From: Pseudomonadota bacterium
GTDB taxonomy: Bacteria; Pseudomonadota; Alphaproteobacteria; Rhizobiales; Kaistiaceae
DNA: 9,297 nucleotides
NCBI GenBank assembly: GCA_023433185.1
Contig: JAEZEN010000409.1
Location: 1-9,297 of the forward strand
Reading direction: 5' to 3'
Part shown: positions 1 to 7,760 of the stretch, piece after piece
How the letters are laid out: each line of letters opens with the position of its first letter
How positions within the stretch are numbered: the stretch's first letter is position 1
The notes under the pieces: model-generated
What the model was told of the DNA's origin: nothing
The model's database searches: none
The model's input: the letters and a program-made list of their open reading frames with translations, nothing else
Program-made: the position numbers and the translations under genes

Positions 1-42
1 CGGCTCGCCGCCGCGCCCTTTCTCGTGAGACGTTCGTCGCAA

Positions 43-2345
<2,303 letters not shown>

Positions 2346-2347
2346 GC

Positions 2348-3250
2348 GTGATCTCCCTGAAGCAACTCCGCTACTTCGAACTCCTTGCCGCGACCGGCCA
2401 CTTCGGCCGGGCAGCCGAGCGCGCCGGCATCACCCAGCCGGCCCTGTCGATGCAGATAGGCGGACTTGAACGCGAACTGGGCGCGCCGCTGGTGGAGCGG
2501 ATCGCCAGCGGGGCGCGACTGACGGAATTCGGGGTCGAGGTCGCCGCGCGGGGTGCCCGCATCCTCGCCGAGGTGCGCGACATGGAGGCACTGGCGCGGG
2601 CGCGAGGCGAACTGCTGACCGGCGTGCTGCGGCTCGGGATCATCCCCTCGGTGGCGCCGTTCCTGCTGCCGCGCCTTCTCGACGTAGCCGGGGCGCGGTA
2701 TCCCCATCTCCAGCTCTCGGTGCGCGAAACGATCACGCAAGTCCTGGTCAAGGAGCTGATCGCGGGGGAACTCGATGCCATCGTGGCAAGCCTGCCGCTG
2801 CAGAGCGAGGACCTGGACGAGGCGGCCGCCTTCGAGGACGCCTTTCTCCTTGCCGCGCCATCGGGAAGCCCGGCGGCCCGGCAGTCGCCGGCGCTGGCGG
2901 AGCTGATCTCGGCCGAGGACCTGCTTCTCCTCGAGGACGGCCACTGCATCCGCGACCAGGCGCTGGCGGTTTGCCGGGCGATCGACCCGCGCCGGCTGAG
3001 GAGTTTCGGGGCGACGAGCTTCTCGACGCTGCTCCAGCTGGTTGCCGCCGGTCACGGGGTGACCCTCCTTCCGCAGCTCGCACTCGATGCCGGCATCGTC
3101 GCCGACGACCGGCTCGCCGTGGTACGGTTTGCCGCGCCGGAACCGAGCCGGACCATCGGCCTCGCCTGGCGCCGGCGCTCACCCCGCGACCGGGATTTCA
3201 GGGCGCTGGTGGAACTTGTCAGGGAAGCGGGGCAGGGGAGGACGGAATGA
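2348..3250 (+). CDS. oxyR: Hydrogen peroxide-sensing LysR-type regulator OxyR, 300 aa
   Basis: Transcription factor that senses peroxide through a reversible disulfide and activates antioxidant genes such as katG. The N-terminal winged helix-turn-helix occupies about residues 1-60 (LKQLRYFELL, then GRAAERAGITQPALSMQI). The LysR substrate-binding fold follows from about residue 90. Both redox cysteines are present: Cys200 and Cys209 in GHCIRDQALAVC, matching Cys199 and Cys208 of E. coli OxyR in spacing and context. The downstream SFSTLLQLVAAGHGVTLLP block is also typical. The start is GTG, because MISLKQLRYFE aligns with the usual OxyR N-terminus. No close Shine-Dalgarno precedes it (AAGG-like stretches lie 12 or more bases away), so a short-leader or leaderless message is possible. 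It is divergent from katG and overlaps the next gene by ATGA. Confidence 0.96.
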   Translation: MISLKQLRYFELLAATGHFGRAAERAGITQPALSMQIGGLERELGAPLVERIASGARLTEFGVEVAARGARILAEVRDMEALARARGELLTGVLRLGIIPSVAPFLLPRLLDVAGARYPHLQLSVRETITQVLVKELIAGELDAIVASLPLQSEDLDEAAAFEDAFLLAAPSGSPAARQSPALAELISAEDLLLLEDGHCIRDQALAVCRAIDPRRLRSFGATSFSTLLQLVAAGHGVTLLPQLALDAGIVADDRLAVVRFAAPEPSRTIGLAWRRRSPRDRDFRALVELVREAGQGRTE

Positions 3251-3609
3251 TCTTCTTCCGCACGATGGGCGTCGCGGTGCTGCTTGCCCTCGCGGCAACG
3301 GCGGCGGTCGCGCAGAGCGTCAGCGGGCGCTACACGGTCGAGGGCCGGAACCTCGACGGATCACGCTATCGCGGCACGGCCGAGATCGAGGTCACGTCGA
3401 AGAACACCTGCCGCATCGTCTGGAATACCGGTTCGACCTTTCATGGCATCTGCATGCGGAACGGCAAGGTGTTCGCGGCGAGCTACGGCCAGGGTGGGAC
3501 GGCAGGGCTGGTGATCTACGAGATTCGCCCCGATGGCCGCATGGAAGGGCTGTGGACGGTCGCCGACCGTGACGGCGTCGGGACCGAGACGCTCCTCCCG
3601 GTCGATTAG
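3247..3609 (+). CDS. Small secreted protein, function unknown, coupled to oxyR
   Basis: A 120-residue protein with a clear Sec signal peptide: hydrophobic residues about 8-22 ([15 protein letters not shown]), then a likely cleavage after AVA22. The mature part is about 98 residues, apparently beta-rich. It contains [20 protein letters not shown], two cysteines (Cys55 in TCRIVWN, Cys69 in GICMRNG) and a [15 protein letters not shown] repeat-like block. Proteins of this look are widespread as hypothetical periplasmic proteins in alphaproteobacteria; I know no assigned function. The ATG overlaps the oxyR stop (ATGA), and a strong GGGGAGG lies just upstream inside oxyR, so translation is probably coupled to oxyR. 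The two cysteines could form a periplasmic disulfide. Its stop overlaps the end of the convergent toxin remnant. A role in peroxide stress is inferred only from position. Confidence 0.85.
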   Translation: MIFFRTMGVAVLLALAATAAVAQSVSGRYTVEGRNLDGSRYRGTAEIEVTSKNTCRIVWNTGSTFHGICMRNGKVFAASYGQGGTAGLVIYEIRPDGRMEGLWTVADRDGVGTETLLPVD

Positions 3610-3908
3610 GTCGTGCGGATGTCGGTCCGGGCGAAGTCGTCGCCCTTGCAGAGGAGCGGCACGTCGAAGTACCGGGCGCAGGCATGGGCGAAGCAGTCGC
3701 CTCAGTTGAGCTGCGCCGGGTGCCCCTGATCCTTGCCGAAGCGGGCGAAGGCGTCGATGGCGAGCGGTCTCGCCACTGCCAATGTCGATTCGTAGATCGC
3801 GATCGGCGAAGTGAAGCGCTCGCGAGCGTTCGTCACGGCAGTCGCAAACCGCGCCGCGTCCGGTTCGCCGGCCGCCATGGCCACGATGGCGGACGCGTCG
3901 AGGAACAT
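3606..3908 (-). pseudogene. Decayed VapC-like PIN-domain toxin gene
   Basis: One reading frame gives a PIN-domain start (MFLDASAIVAMAAGEPDA, with the first acidic residue at Asp4). TSPIAIYESTLAVAR follows with Glu40, then the C-terminal part (IDAFARFGKDQGHPAQLN, a TGA at 3702-3704, then [20 protein letters not shown] and DDFARTDI). In rhizobial VapC-type ribonucleases the LN is followed directly by a sense codon and GDC, so codon 69 is a nonsense mutation in frame. The family is normally about 130 residues; here only 100 codons remain. The stretch between AVAR and the IDAFARFG helix, roughly 30-40 residues, is missing. All four acidic positions of the fold remain in outline, but the gene should make no working toxin. 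No VapB-like antitoxin is recognisable upstream, between this gene and ndk. The terminal TAA overlaps the stop of the convergent secreted-protein gene. Confidence 0.82.
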
Positions 3909-3916
3909 CAGTCGTC

Positions 3917-3947
3917 GCTTGGATCGTGTAGCTTGGATCATGTAGCT
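3917..3947. repeat. 14-bp tandem duplication, about 2.2 copies
   Basis: GCTTGGATCGTGTA (3917-3930) is followed directly by GCTTGGATCATGTA (3931-3944), with one mismatch, and then by a further GCT. It lies just upstream of the start of the decayed toxin gene, where an antitoxin end or ribosome binding site would be expected. It probably reflects local slippage during decay of the locus. Confidence 0.7.
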
Positions 3948-3984
3948 CTGAGCCAGCCCGGATTCCAATCATCGGGGCCTGTTC

Positions 3985-4014
3985 TTGTCCCTGTCGCGAC
4001 TGGCAGGCTATACA
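3985..4014 (+). promoter_or_regulatory. Candidate ndk promoter
   Basis: TTGTCC (3985-3990) and TATACA (4009-4014) are separated by 18 bases and fit a sigma-70-type promoter. Transcription would begin near 4021 and leave a leader of about 33 bases that carries GAGG ahead of the ndk ATG. Prediction from sequence only. Confidence 0.45.
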
Positions 4015-4053
4015 GCGCGCCACTTCCACACCCATCCCAGACGAGGAGCCACC

Positions 4054-4476
4054 ATGGCCATCGAACGTACCTTCTCCATGATCAAGCCGGACGCCACGAA
4101 AAGAAACCTGACCGGCAAGATCACCGCCAAGCTCGAGGAGGCCGGCCTCCGCGTCGTCGCGTCGAAGCGCGTGTGGATGAGCCGCCGCCAGGCCGAGGGC
4201 TTCTACGCCGTCCACAAGGACCGCCCGTTCTTCGGCGAACTGTGCGATTTCATGTCGTCCGGCCCGACGGTGGTCCAGGTCCTCGAGGGCGAGAACGCGA
4301 TCCTCAAGAACCGCGAGGTCATGGGCGCCACCGATCCGGCCAAGGCCGCCGACGGCACCATCCGCAAGGAGTTCGCGACCTCGATCGGCGAGAACTCGGT
4401 GCACGGCTCCGACGCGCCGGAGACCGCGGCCGAGGAGATCGCCTACTGGTTCTCCGGAACCGAGATCGTCGGCTGA
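4054..4476 (+). CDS. ndk: Nucleoside diphosphate kinase, 140 aa
   Basis: Transfers the gamma phosphate of ATP to other nucleoside diphosphates through a phosphohistidine, balancing NTP and dNTP pools in the cytoplasm. The protein has the standard bacterial length and opens with [11 protein letters not shown], whose Lys11 is the conserved nucleotide-binding lysine. The catalytic His117 lies in the signature NSVHGSDA. Arg87 ([12 protein letters not shown]) and the GTIRKEF stretch (Arg104) complete the nucleotide site. ATG at 4054 is chosen because it gives the canonical N-terminus and follows ACGAGGAG. It stands behind its own candidate promoter and is followed after 58 bases by the DUF2171 gene on the same strand, with which it may share a transcript. 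Confidence 0.98.
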   Translation: MAIERTFSMIKPDATKRNLTGKITAKLEEAGLRVVASKRVWMSRRQAEGFYAVHKDRPFFGELCDFMSSGPTVVQVLEGENAILKNREVMGATDPAKAADGTIRKEFATSIGENSVHGSDAPETAAEEIAYWFSGTEIVG

Positions 4477-4534
4477 ACCTATCCGTGCCTGCGGCGTTCC
4501 TTGTCCGATCCGTCGAAGACGAGGAGAGACGACA

Positions 4535-4759
4535 ATGTTCGATACGTCGCAGATCAAGGAGCACATGGAAGTCGTGGGCGCCGACGGCCGTCATGTCGGC
4601 ACCGTCGACCGCCTGGAGGATGCCCGGCAGGTCAAGCTGACGGCGGACGATTCCGCCGACGGGCGCCACCATTTCCTGGCGATCGACCTCGTGGACCGCG
4701 TCGACGACAAGGTTCACCTGAAGGTCGCCGCGGACGAAGCACGCTTCCAGGTCCAGTAG
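4535..4759 (+). CDS. DUF2171 family small protein, 74 aa
   Basis: A short acidic cytoplasmic protein with no signal peptide or membrane segment. The opening DTSQIKEHMEVVGADGRHVG and the later HHFLAIDLVDRVDDKVHL match the DUF2171 pattern as I know it. This is a small PRC-barrel-like beta fold of unknown function, frequent in alphaproteobacteria and often found with stress-related genes. The closing ADEARFQVQ is also typical. The start is well supported by GAGGAGAG about eight bases upstream. It follows ndk on the same strand and may be co-transcribed, although a 58-bp gap also leaves room for its own promoter. No function can be assigned from sequence. Confidence 0.88.
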   Translation: MFDTSQIKEHMEVVGADGRHVGTVDRLEDARQVKLTADDSADGRHHFLAIDLVDRVDDKVHLKVAADEARFQVQ

Positions 4760-4783
4760 CGGTCCTATTGCCGCAACGGACGA

Positions 4784-4810
4784 AGGACGGGCTCCGCTGG
4801 GGCCCGTCCT
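4784..4810. terminator. Hairpin between convergent genes, candidate two-way terminator
   Basis: AGGACGGGC (4784-4792) and GCCCGTCCT (4802-4810) form a perfect 9-base GC-rich stem with a 9-base loop. It sits between the stop of the DUF2171 gene (4759) and the stop of moaE (4812), which converge on it. There is no clear T tract on either side, so termination strength is uncertain. Confidence 0.55.
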
Positions 4811-4811
4811 G

Positions 4812-5279
4812 CTATGCGCCGGAGCCGGTCCAGCGGGCTTCGGCGGCGTCGTCGGAATCCTTCGCCGCAACCCAATCGCCGGGGGCATCCCGCCCATGCT
4901 CCTTCTTCCAGAAGGGGGCGCGGGTCTTGAGGTAGTCCATCAGGAAGTTCGCCGCCTCGAACGCCGCCTGTCGGTGGGCCGAGGCGGTGACGACGAGCAC
5001 GATATTCTCCCCGGGCCTGATCCTGCCGTGGCGATGGATCACCGTCACCCCGCGCAGCGGCCAGCGCTCCGCGGCGTCCCGGGCGATGCGCTCGATCTCC
5101 GCTTCGGCCATCCCCGGATAGTGCTCGAGTTCGAGCGCATCGAGTCGGCCGCCCTCGTCGCGGCAGAGGCCGGTGAACGTGACGACCGCGCCGATGTCGG
5201 GACCGAGCATCGCCAGCGCGGCGGATTCCTTCCCCACGTCGAAATCGCCCTCCTGGACGCGGACGGCGACGGCGGCCAC
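4812..5279 (-). CDS. moaE: Molybdopterin synthase catalytic subunit MoaE, 155 aa
   Basis: Large subunit of molybdopterin synthase. It transfers sulfur from the MoaD thiocarboxylate to cyclic pyranopterin monophosphate, giving the dithiolene of the molybdenum cofactor. The catalytic lysines are Lys118 and Lys125 in MDYLKTRAPFWKKE, equivalent to Lys119 and Lys126 of E. coli MoaE. FTGLCRD (Arg40), LEHYPGMAE, HRHGRIRPGE and the AHR pair (102-103) are all family hallmarks. The length is normal. The start is GTG at 5277-5279, two bases after the moaD stop, so translation is probably coupled. It is the last gene of the pgsA-moaD-moaE unit, and its stop lies one base from a candidate terminator hairpin. 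Confidence 0.96.
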   Translation of the reverse strand: MAAVAVRVQEGDFDVGKESAALAMLGPDIGAVVTFTGLCRDEGGRLDALELEHYPGMAEAEIERIARDAAERWPLRGVTVIHRHGRIRPGENIVLVVTASAHRQAAFEAANFLMDYLKTRAPFWKKEHGRDAPGDWVAAKDSDDAAEARWTGSGA

Positions 5280-5281
5280 GC

Positions 5282-5533
5282 TCAGCCCCCGGTCATCGGC
5301 GGGAAGAGCGCCACCTCGCGCGCTCCGCTCACGGATGCGCTCCGCTGGACGTGGACCTGGTCGACGGCGACGCGGATGACGGACGCCTCCCCGAGGGCAT
5401 ATTCGTATTCGGGGCCACGCGACTGGAGCCAGGCGAGAAGGTCGCCCACGGTCGTCACGTCGGCCGGCGGATCGAGGTCCTCCTCGGGGCGGCCGATGCG
5501 CTCCCGCACCCAGGCGAAGTAGCGGAGCTTCAC
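5282..5533 (-). CDS. moaD: Molybdopterin synthase sulfur carrier subunit MoaD, 83 aa
   Basis: Ubiquitin-fold sulfur carrier whose C-terminal glycine is adenylated and thiocarboxylated, then donates sulfur inside the MoaDE complex. The protein begins VKLRYFAWVRERIG (GTG start), continues with TVGDLLAWL and IRVAVDQ, and ends EVALFPPMTGG. The terminal Gly-Gly and the FPP(V/M)xGG ending are the defining feature of the family. GTG at 5531-5533 is the start because it aligns with the family N-terminus and overlaps the pgsA stop (GTGA). It is followed directly by moaE. The gene sits inside a much longer open frame read through from upstream, so its start has to be chosen by homology. Confidence 0.93.
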   Translation of the reverse strand: MKLRYFAWVRERIGRPEEDLDPPADVTTVGDLLAWLQSRGPEYEYALGEASVIRVAVDQVHVQRSASVSGAREVALFPPMTGG

Positions 5534-6171
5534 GTGTCCTCCGTCATGATGTGGCGGATACCGCCGCGGAAGTAGTCGTAGCCCGTGTAGAGAGTGACGA
5601 GCGCCGAGATCCAGAGCAGCAGCAGGCCGATATAGGAGATGACGCCGAGGCCACCAGTGGTCACGGGGACGCCGGAGAACAGCTTGTCGCCGGCCGGACC
5701 GGCGATGAGGAAGGCGAGGGCGACCATCTGCATCGTCGTCTTCCACTTGGCGAGACGGCTCACCGGCACGCTGACCCGGACCTCGGCGAGGAACTCGCGC
5801 AGCCCCGAGACCGCCACCTCGCGGACCAGGATGATGATCGCGGCGATCAGGGACCACTCGCCGACGGTGTTGTCGGAGGCGAGGAGGAGGAGGGTGGTGG
5901 CGACCAGCAGCTTGTCGGCGATCGGGTCCAGCATCCGCCCCATGGCAGACTGCTGGTGCCAGAGGCGTGCCAGATAGCCGTCGAGGTAGTCCGTCACGCT
6001 TGCGGCCACGAAGATTGCCAGCGCCACCCAGCGACCAGCGAAGGTTCCCAGCATGTAGCAGGCGACGATCGCCGGCACGGCCAGGATGCGCCCGTAGGTC
6101 AGGATGTTGGGCAGCGACAAGGCTCGGCTTGCGCGGCCGGGCGTTCCTGGCATTGTCGGGGTCTGCACCAT
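5530..6171 (-). CDS. pgsA: CDP-diacylglycerol-glycerol-3-phosphate 3-phosphatidyltransferase, about 213 aa
   Basis: Inner-membrane enzyme that joins CDP-diacylglycerol and glycerol 3-phosphate to give phosphatidylglycerophosphate, the first step to phosphatidylglycerol and cardiolipin. The CDP-alcohol phosphatidyltransferase motif D-x2-DG-x2-AR-x8-G-x3-D-x3-D is complete: DYLDGYLAR, eight residues, G, RML, D, PIA, D. Several hydrophobic segments follow the N-terminal SLPNILTYGRILAVPAIVAC. The frame stays open to an ATG at 6288 (252 residues), which would overlap dgkA. I place the start at 6171 (MVQTPTMPGT), since family members begin shortly before LPNILTY; ATG 6153 is also possible. No start has a convincing Shine-Dalgarno. 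The stop overlaps the moaD start (GTGA). In many relatives uvrC precedes pgsA; here the gene is divergent from dgkA instead. Confidence 0.94.
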   Translation of the reverse strand: MVQTPTMPGTPGRASRALSLPNILTYGRILAVPAIVACYMLGTFAGRWVALAIFVAASVTDYLDGYLARLWHQQSAMGRMLDPIADKLLVATTLLLLASDNTVGEWSLIAAIIILVREVAVSGLREFLAEVRVSVPVSRLAKWKTTMQMVALAFLIAGPAGDKLFSGVPVTTGGLGVISYIGLLLLWISALVTLYTGYDYFRGGIRHIMTEDT

Positions 6172-6187
6172 GATTTCTGTCGGCGTC

Positions 6188-6218
6188 TTGGCAGCACTTC
6201 GGTCGGAAATCGTATAAG
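6188..6218 (+). promoter_or_regulatory. Weak candidate dgkA promoter
   Basis: TTGGCA (6188-6193) and TATAAG (6213-6218) are separated by 19 bases, slightly long for a sigma-70-type promoter. They lie in the roughly 94-bp gap between the preferred pgsA start and dgkA, which should hold promoters for both directions. No matching minus-strand promoter for pgsA was convincing. Confidence 0.25.
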
Positions 6219-6265
6219 GCTTGCCGCCTTGCTTCCAGTCGCCCTTCCACGGATCGGCAGCCGTC

Positions 6266-6637
6266 ATGGTAAGAGCCTTTCGCCACATCGTCCACGCCGG
6301 TCGGAACTCCCTGGCTGGCCTGCGTCACCTGCTCACGACCGAACTGGCCGCCCGGATCGACGTGGCCGCGTCGGTGCTGGCCTTCGTCTGGCTCGCCATA
6401 CTGGGGCGCGGAATCGTCGATTTCGTGATCCTCGCAGTTCTTTTTTGCGTTTTGATGAGCGTCGAGGCTCTGAACACCGCGATCGAGCGGATCGTCGATC
6501 GGACATCGCCGGAGATCTCGGAGTTCGGACGGGTCACCAAGGACATGGGATCGACCGCCGTGTTCTTCATTCTCCTCGCGGCCGGCGTCTTCCTCGCCGC
6601 TGTGACCGCCGATTCCTTCGGCTGGATCGTCCTGTGA
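6266..6637 (+). CDS. dgkA: Diacylglycerol kinase DgkA family (possibly undecaprenol kinase), 123 aa
   Basis: Small integral membrane lipid kinase that uses ATP to phosphorylate diacylglycerol, returning it to phosphatidic acid; some family members act on undecaprenol instead. Three hydrophobic helices are visible, at about residues 33-47, 50-66 and 96-113. The signature EALNTAIERIVD carries Glu67 and Glu74, and TKDMGSTAV carries Lys92, matching the active-site Glu69, Glu76 and Lys94 of E. coli DgkA. The ATG at 6266 (MVRAFRHIVHAGRNSLAGL) is preferred over an upstream ATG at 6221 because it gives the family length. Its Shine-Dalgarno is weak. It is divergent from pgsA, another phospholipid enzyme. 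Lipid substrate cannot be told from sequence alone. Confidence 0.93.
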   Translation: MVRAFRHIVHAGRNSLAGLRHLLTTELAARIDVAASVLAFVWLAILGRGIVDFVILAVLFCVLMSVEALNTAIERIVDRTSPEISEFGRVTKDMGSTAVFFILLAAGVFLAAVTADSFGWIVL

Positions 6638-6681
6638 CGGAGCGTGGACAGCACCCGCGCCCCGGCCTATAGCTCCGCCCG

Positions 6682-7668
6682 ATGGCCCCCGACCCGACGG
6701 ACCGCAAGCCCGCGCCGCACATCGTCGTCGCCGCCCCGACCTGCCGGCGGCCGAGGATGCTCGGCCAGCTCCTCGAATCGTTCGCCACCCTCGAGCCACC
6801 CGAGGCCGGCAGCGGCCCCTTTCTCATCGTCGACAACGCGCCGGATGCGCCGGTCGAGGCAGTGGTCGCGGCGTTCCGGGAGCGAACCGGCGTCGATGTC
6901 CGCTACGTCCTTGAGCCGGCGGCCGGCATCCCCTTCGCCCGCAACCGCGCCCTCGACTTCGCGTCGGAGATCGGCGCGGATTTCGTCGCCTTCGTCGACG
7001 ATGACGAATACGTCGCGTCCGACTGGCTCCGGAAGATGGTCGCTCATCAGGCGGCGACGGGCGCGCATATCGTGGGCGGTCCCGTCCGGCTCGCCCCCGA
7101 CCAGGCGATCGCCTTCCTCGATCGCGTGGTGGAGCGCGGCGTACGTCGCCGCTACGAGCGCAAGGAGGAGAAGAACGCCCGCCGCCACCGCGCCGGCACC
7201 GACGGCAGCGTGACGATGATCACCAACAACTGGCTCGGCGACCTCGCATGGATGCGCTCGGTCGGGCTGCGTTTCGACATCGCGCTGCGCTATTCGGGCG
7301 GCTCCGACACCGCGCTCTATCACAAGGCGAAGAGCCTGGGCGCGAAGACCTCGTGGTGCCCGGACGCGATCGTCTACGAGACCGTGCCGGCCGACCGGAT
7401 GTCGCTCGGCTACCAGTACCGGCGCGCCCGGGACCAGGCGGCCACGAGCTTCTGGCGGAAGGGCGCGGCGGATCGGCGAAGCGCCCCCGTCAACATCGCC
7501 ACGGCCGGCGGCAAGATCATCGCCGGCGGCTTCCTCGTCCTGGTCTCGCCGCTCACCGCCGGACGTACCCTCGTGGACGGGGTGCGCCTCGTCGGCTACG
7601 GCCTCGGCTATGGTTACGCCATGGCCGGGCGGCGCTCGCGGCACTACGAGGTACAGCAGGGCCACTGA
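6682..7668 (+). CDS. Family 2 (GT-A) glycosyltransferase, 328 aa
   Basis: Probably transfers a sugar from a nucleotide-sugar donor during polysaccharide or glycolipid synthesis at the cytoplasmic face. The GT-A fold is recognisable: HIVVAAPTCRRPRMLGQLLES at the N-terminus, FLIVDNAP, the AGIPFARNRALD helix, and the metal-binding FVDDDEY (Asp106-108). A GGSDTALYHK stretch (206-215) stands where family 2 enzymes have the ED-type acceptor site, and WCPDAIVYETVP follows. Overall it resembles ExoM-type enzymes, but acceptor and product cannot be named. A hydrophobic patch (about 279-289) near the C-terminus may aid membrane contact. The ATG lies 44 bases after dgkA with little Shine-Dalgarno, so expression from the dgkA transcript is plausible. 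No other polysaccharide genes are visible here. Confidence 0.88.
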   Translation: MAPDPTDRKPAPHIVVAAPTCRRPRMLGQLLESFATLEPPEAGSGPFLIVDNAPDAPVEAVVAAFRERTGVDVRYVLEPAAGIPFARNRALDFASEIGADFVAFVDDDEYVASDWLRKMVAHQAATGAHIVGGPVRLAPDQAIAFLDRVVERGVRRRYERKEEKNARRHRAGTDGSVTMITNNWLGDLAWMRSVGLRFDIALRYSGGSDTALYHKAKSLGAKTSWCPDAIVYETVPADRMSLGYQYRRARDQAATSFWRKGAADRRSAPVNIATAGGKIIAGGFLVLVSPLTAGRTLVDGVRLVGYGLGYGYAMAGRRSRHYEVQQGH

Positions 7669-7673
7669 CGCCT

Positions 7674-7691
7674 GCGCGGCGTCCTCCGCGC
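7674..7691 (+). terminator. Short GC hairpin after the glycosyltransferase gene
   Basis: GCGCGG (7674-7679) pairs with CCGCGC (7686-7691) around a 6-base loop, five bases past the stop codon. There is no following T run, so this is only a weak candidate terminator. The remaining bases up to 7760 hold no recognisable promoter boxes. Confidence 0.25.
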
Positions 7692-7760
7692 GACTTCCCG
7701 ACGTAGTTTGGAATGATGCTAGGGTGTCCCGTCGATCGATCGCCGGGGCATGGAGGGCGG

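Noticed and set aside
3909..4053. Possible antitoxin gene upstream of the toxin remnant
   Set aside because: No frame on the minus strand gives a VapB-like or other antitoxin sequence, and the space is taken up by the ndk promoter and leader.
3361..4566. Minus-strand open frame of 401 codons across the secreted-protein gene, toxin remnant and ndk
   Set aside because: It crosses three independent loci, has low-complexity GC-driven composition and lies antisense to ndk. The toxin remnant is read in a different frame.
6221..6265. Upstream ATG extending DgkA by 15 residues
   Set aside because: The extra residues (MPPCFQSPFHG...) are unlike the family N-terminus and have no better ribosome binding site.
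5551..6672. Plus-strand open frame of 373 codons antisense to pgsA
   Set aside because: Its charged low-complexity composition is typical of the complement of a membrane protein gene; pgsA and dgkA explain the region.
5282..6799. Long minus-strand open frame of 505 codons ending in MoaD
   Set aside because: Only its last 83 residues are a real protein. The rest is an out-of-frame reading of pgsA and antisense to dgkA and the glycosyltransferase start.
7733..7742. CGATCGATCG palindrome ahead of the metal ATPase
   Set aside because: A short self-complementary repeat of CGAT is expected by chance in GC-rich DNA. It does not resemble a known metal-regulator operator, and no regulator gene is adjacent.
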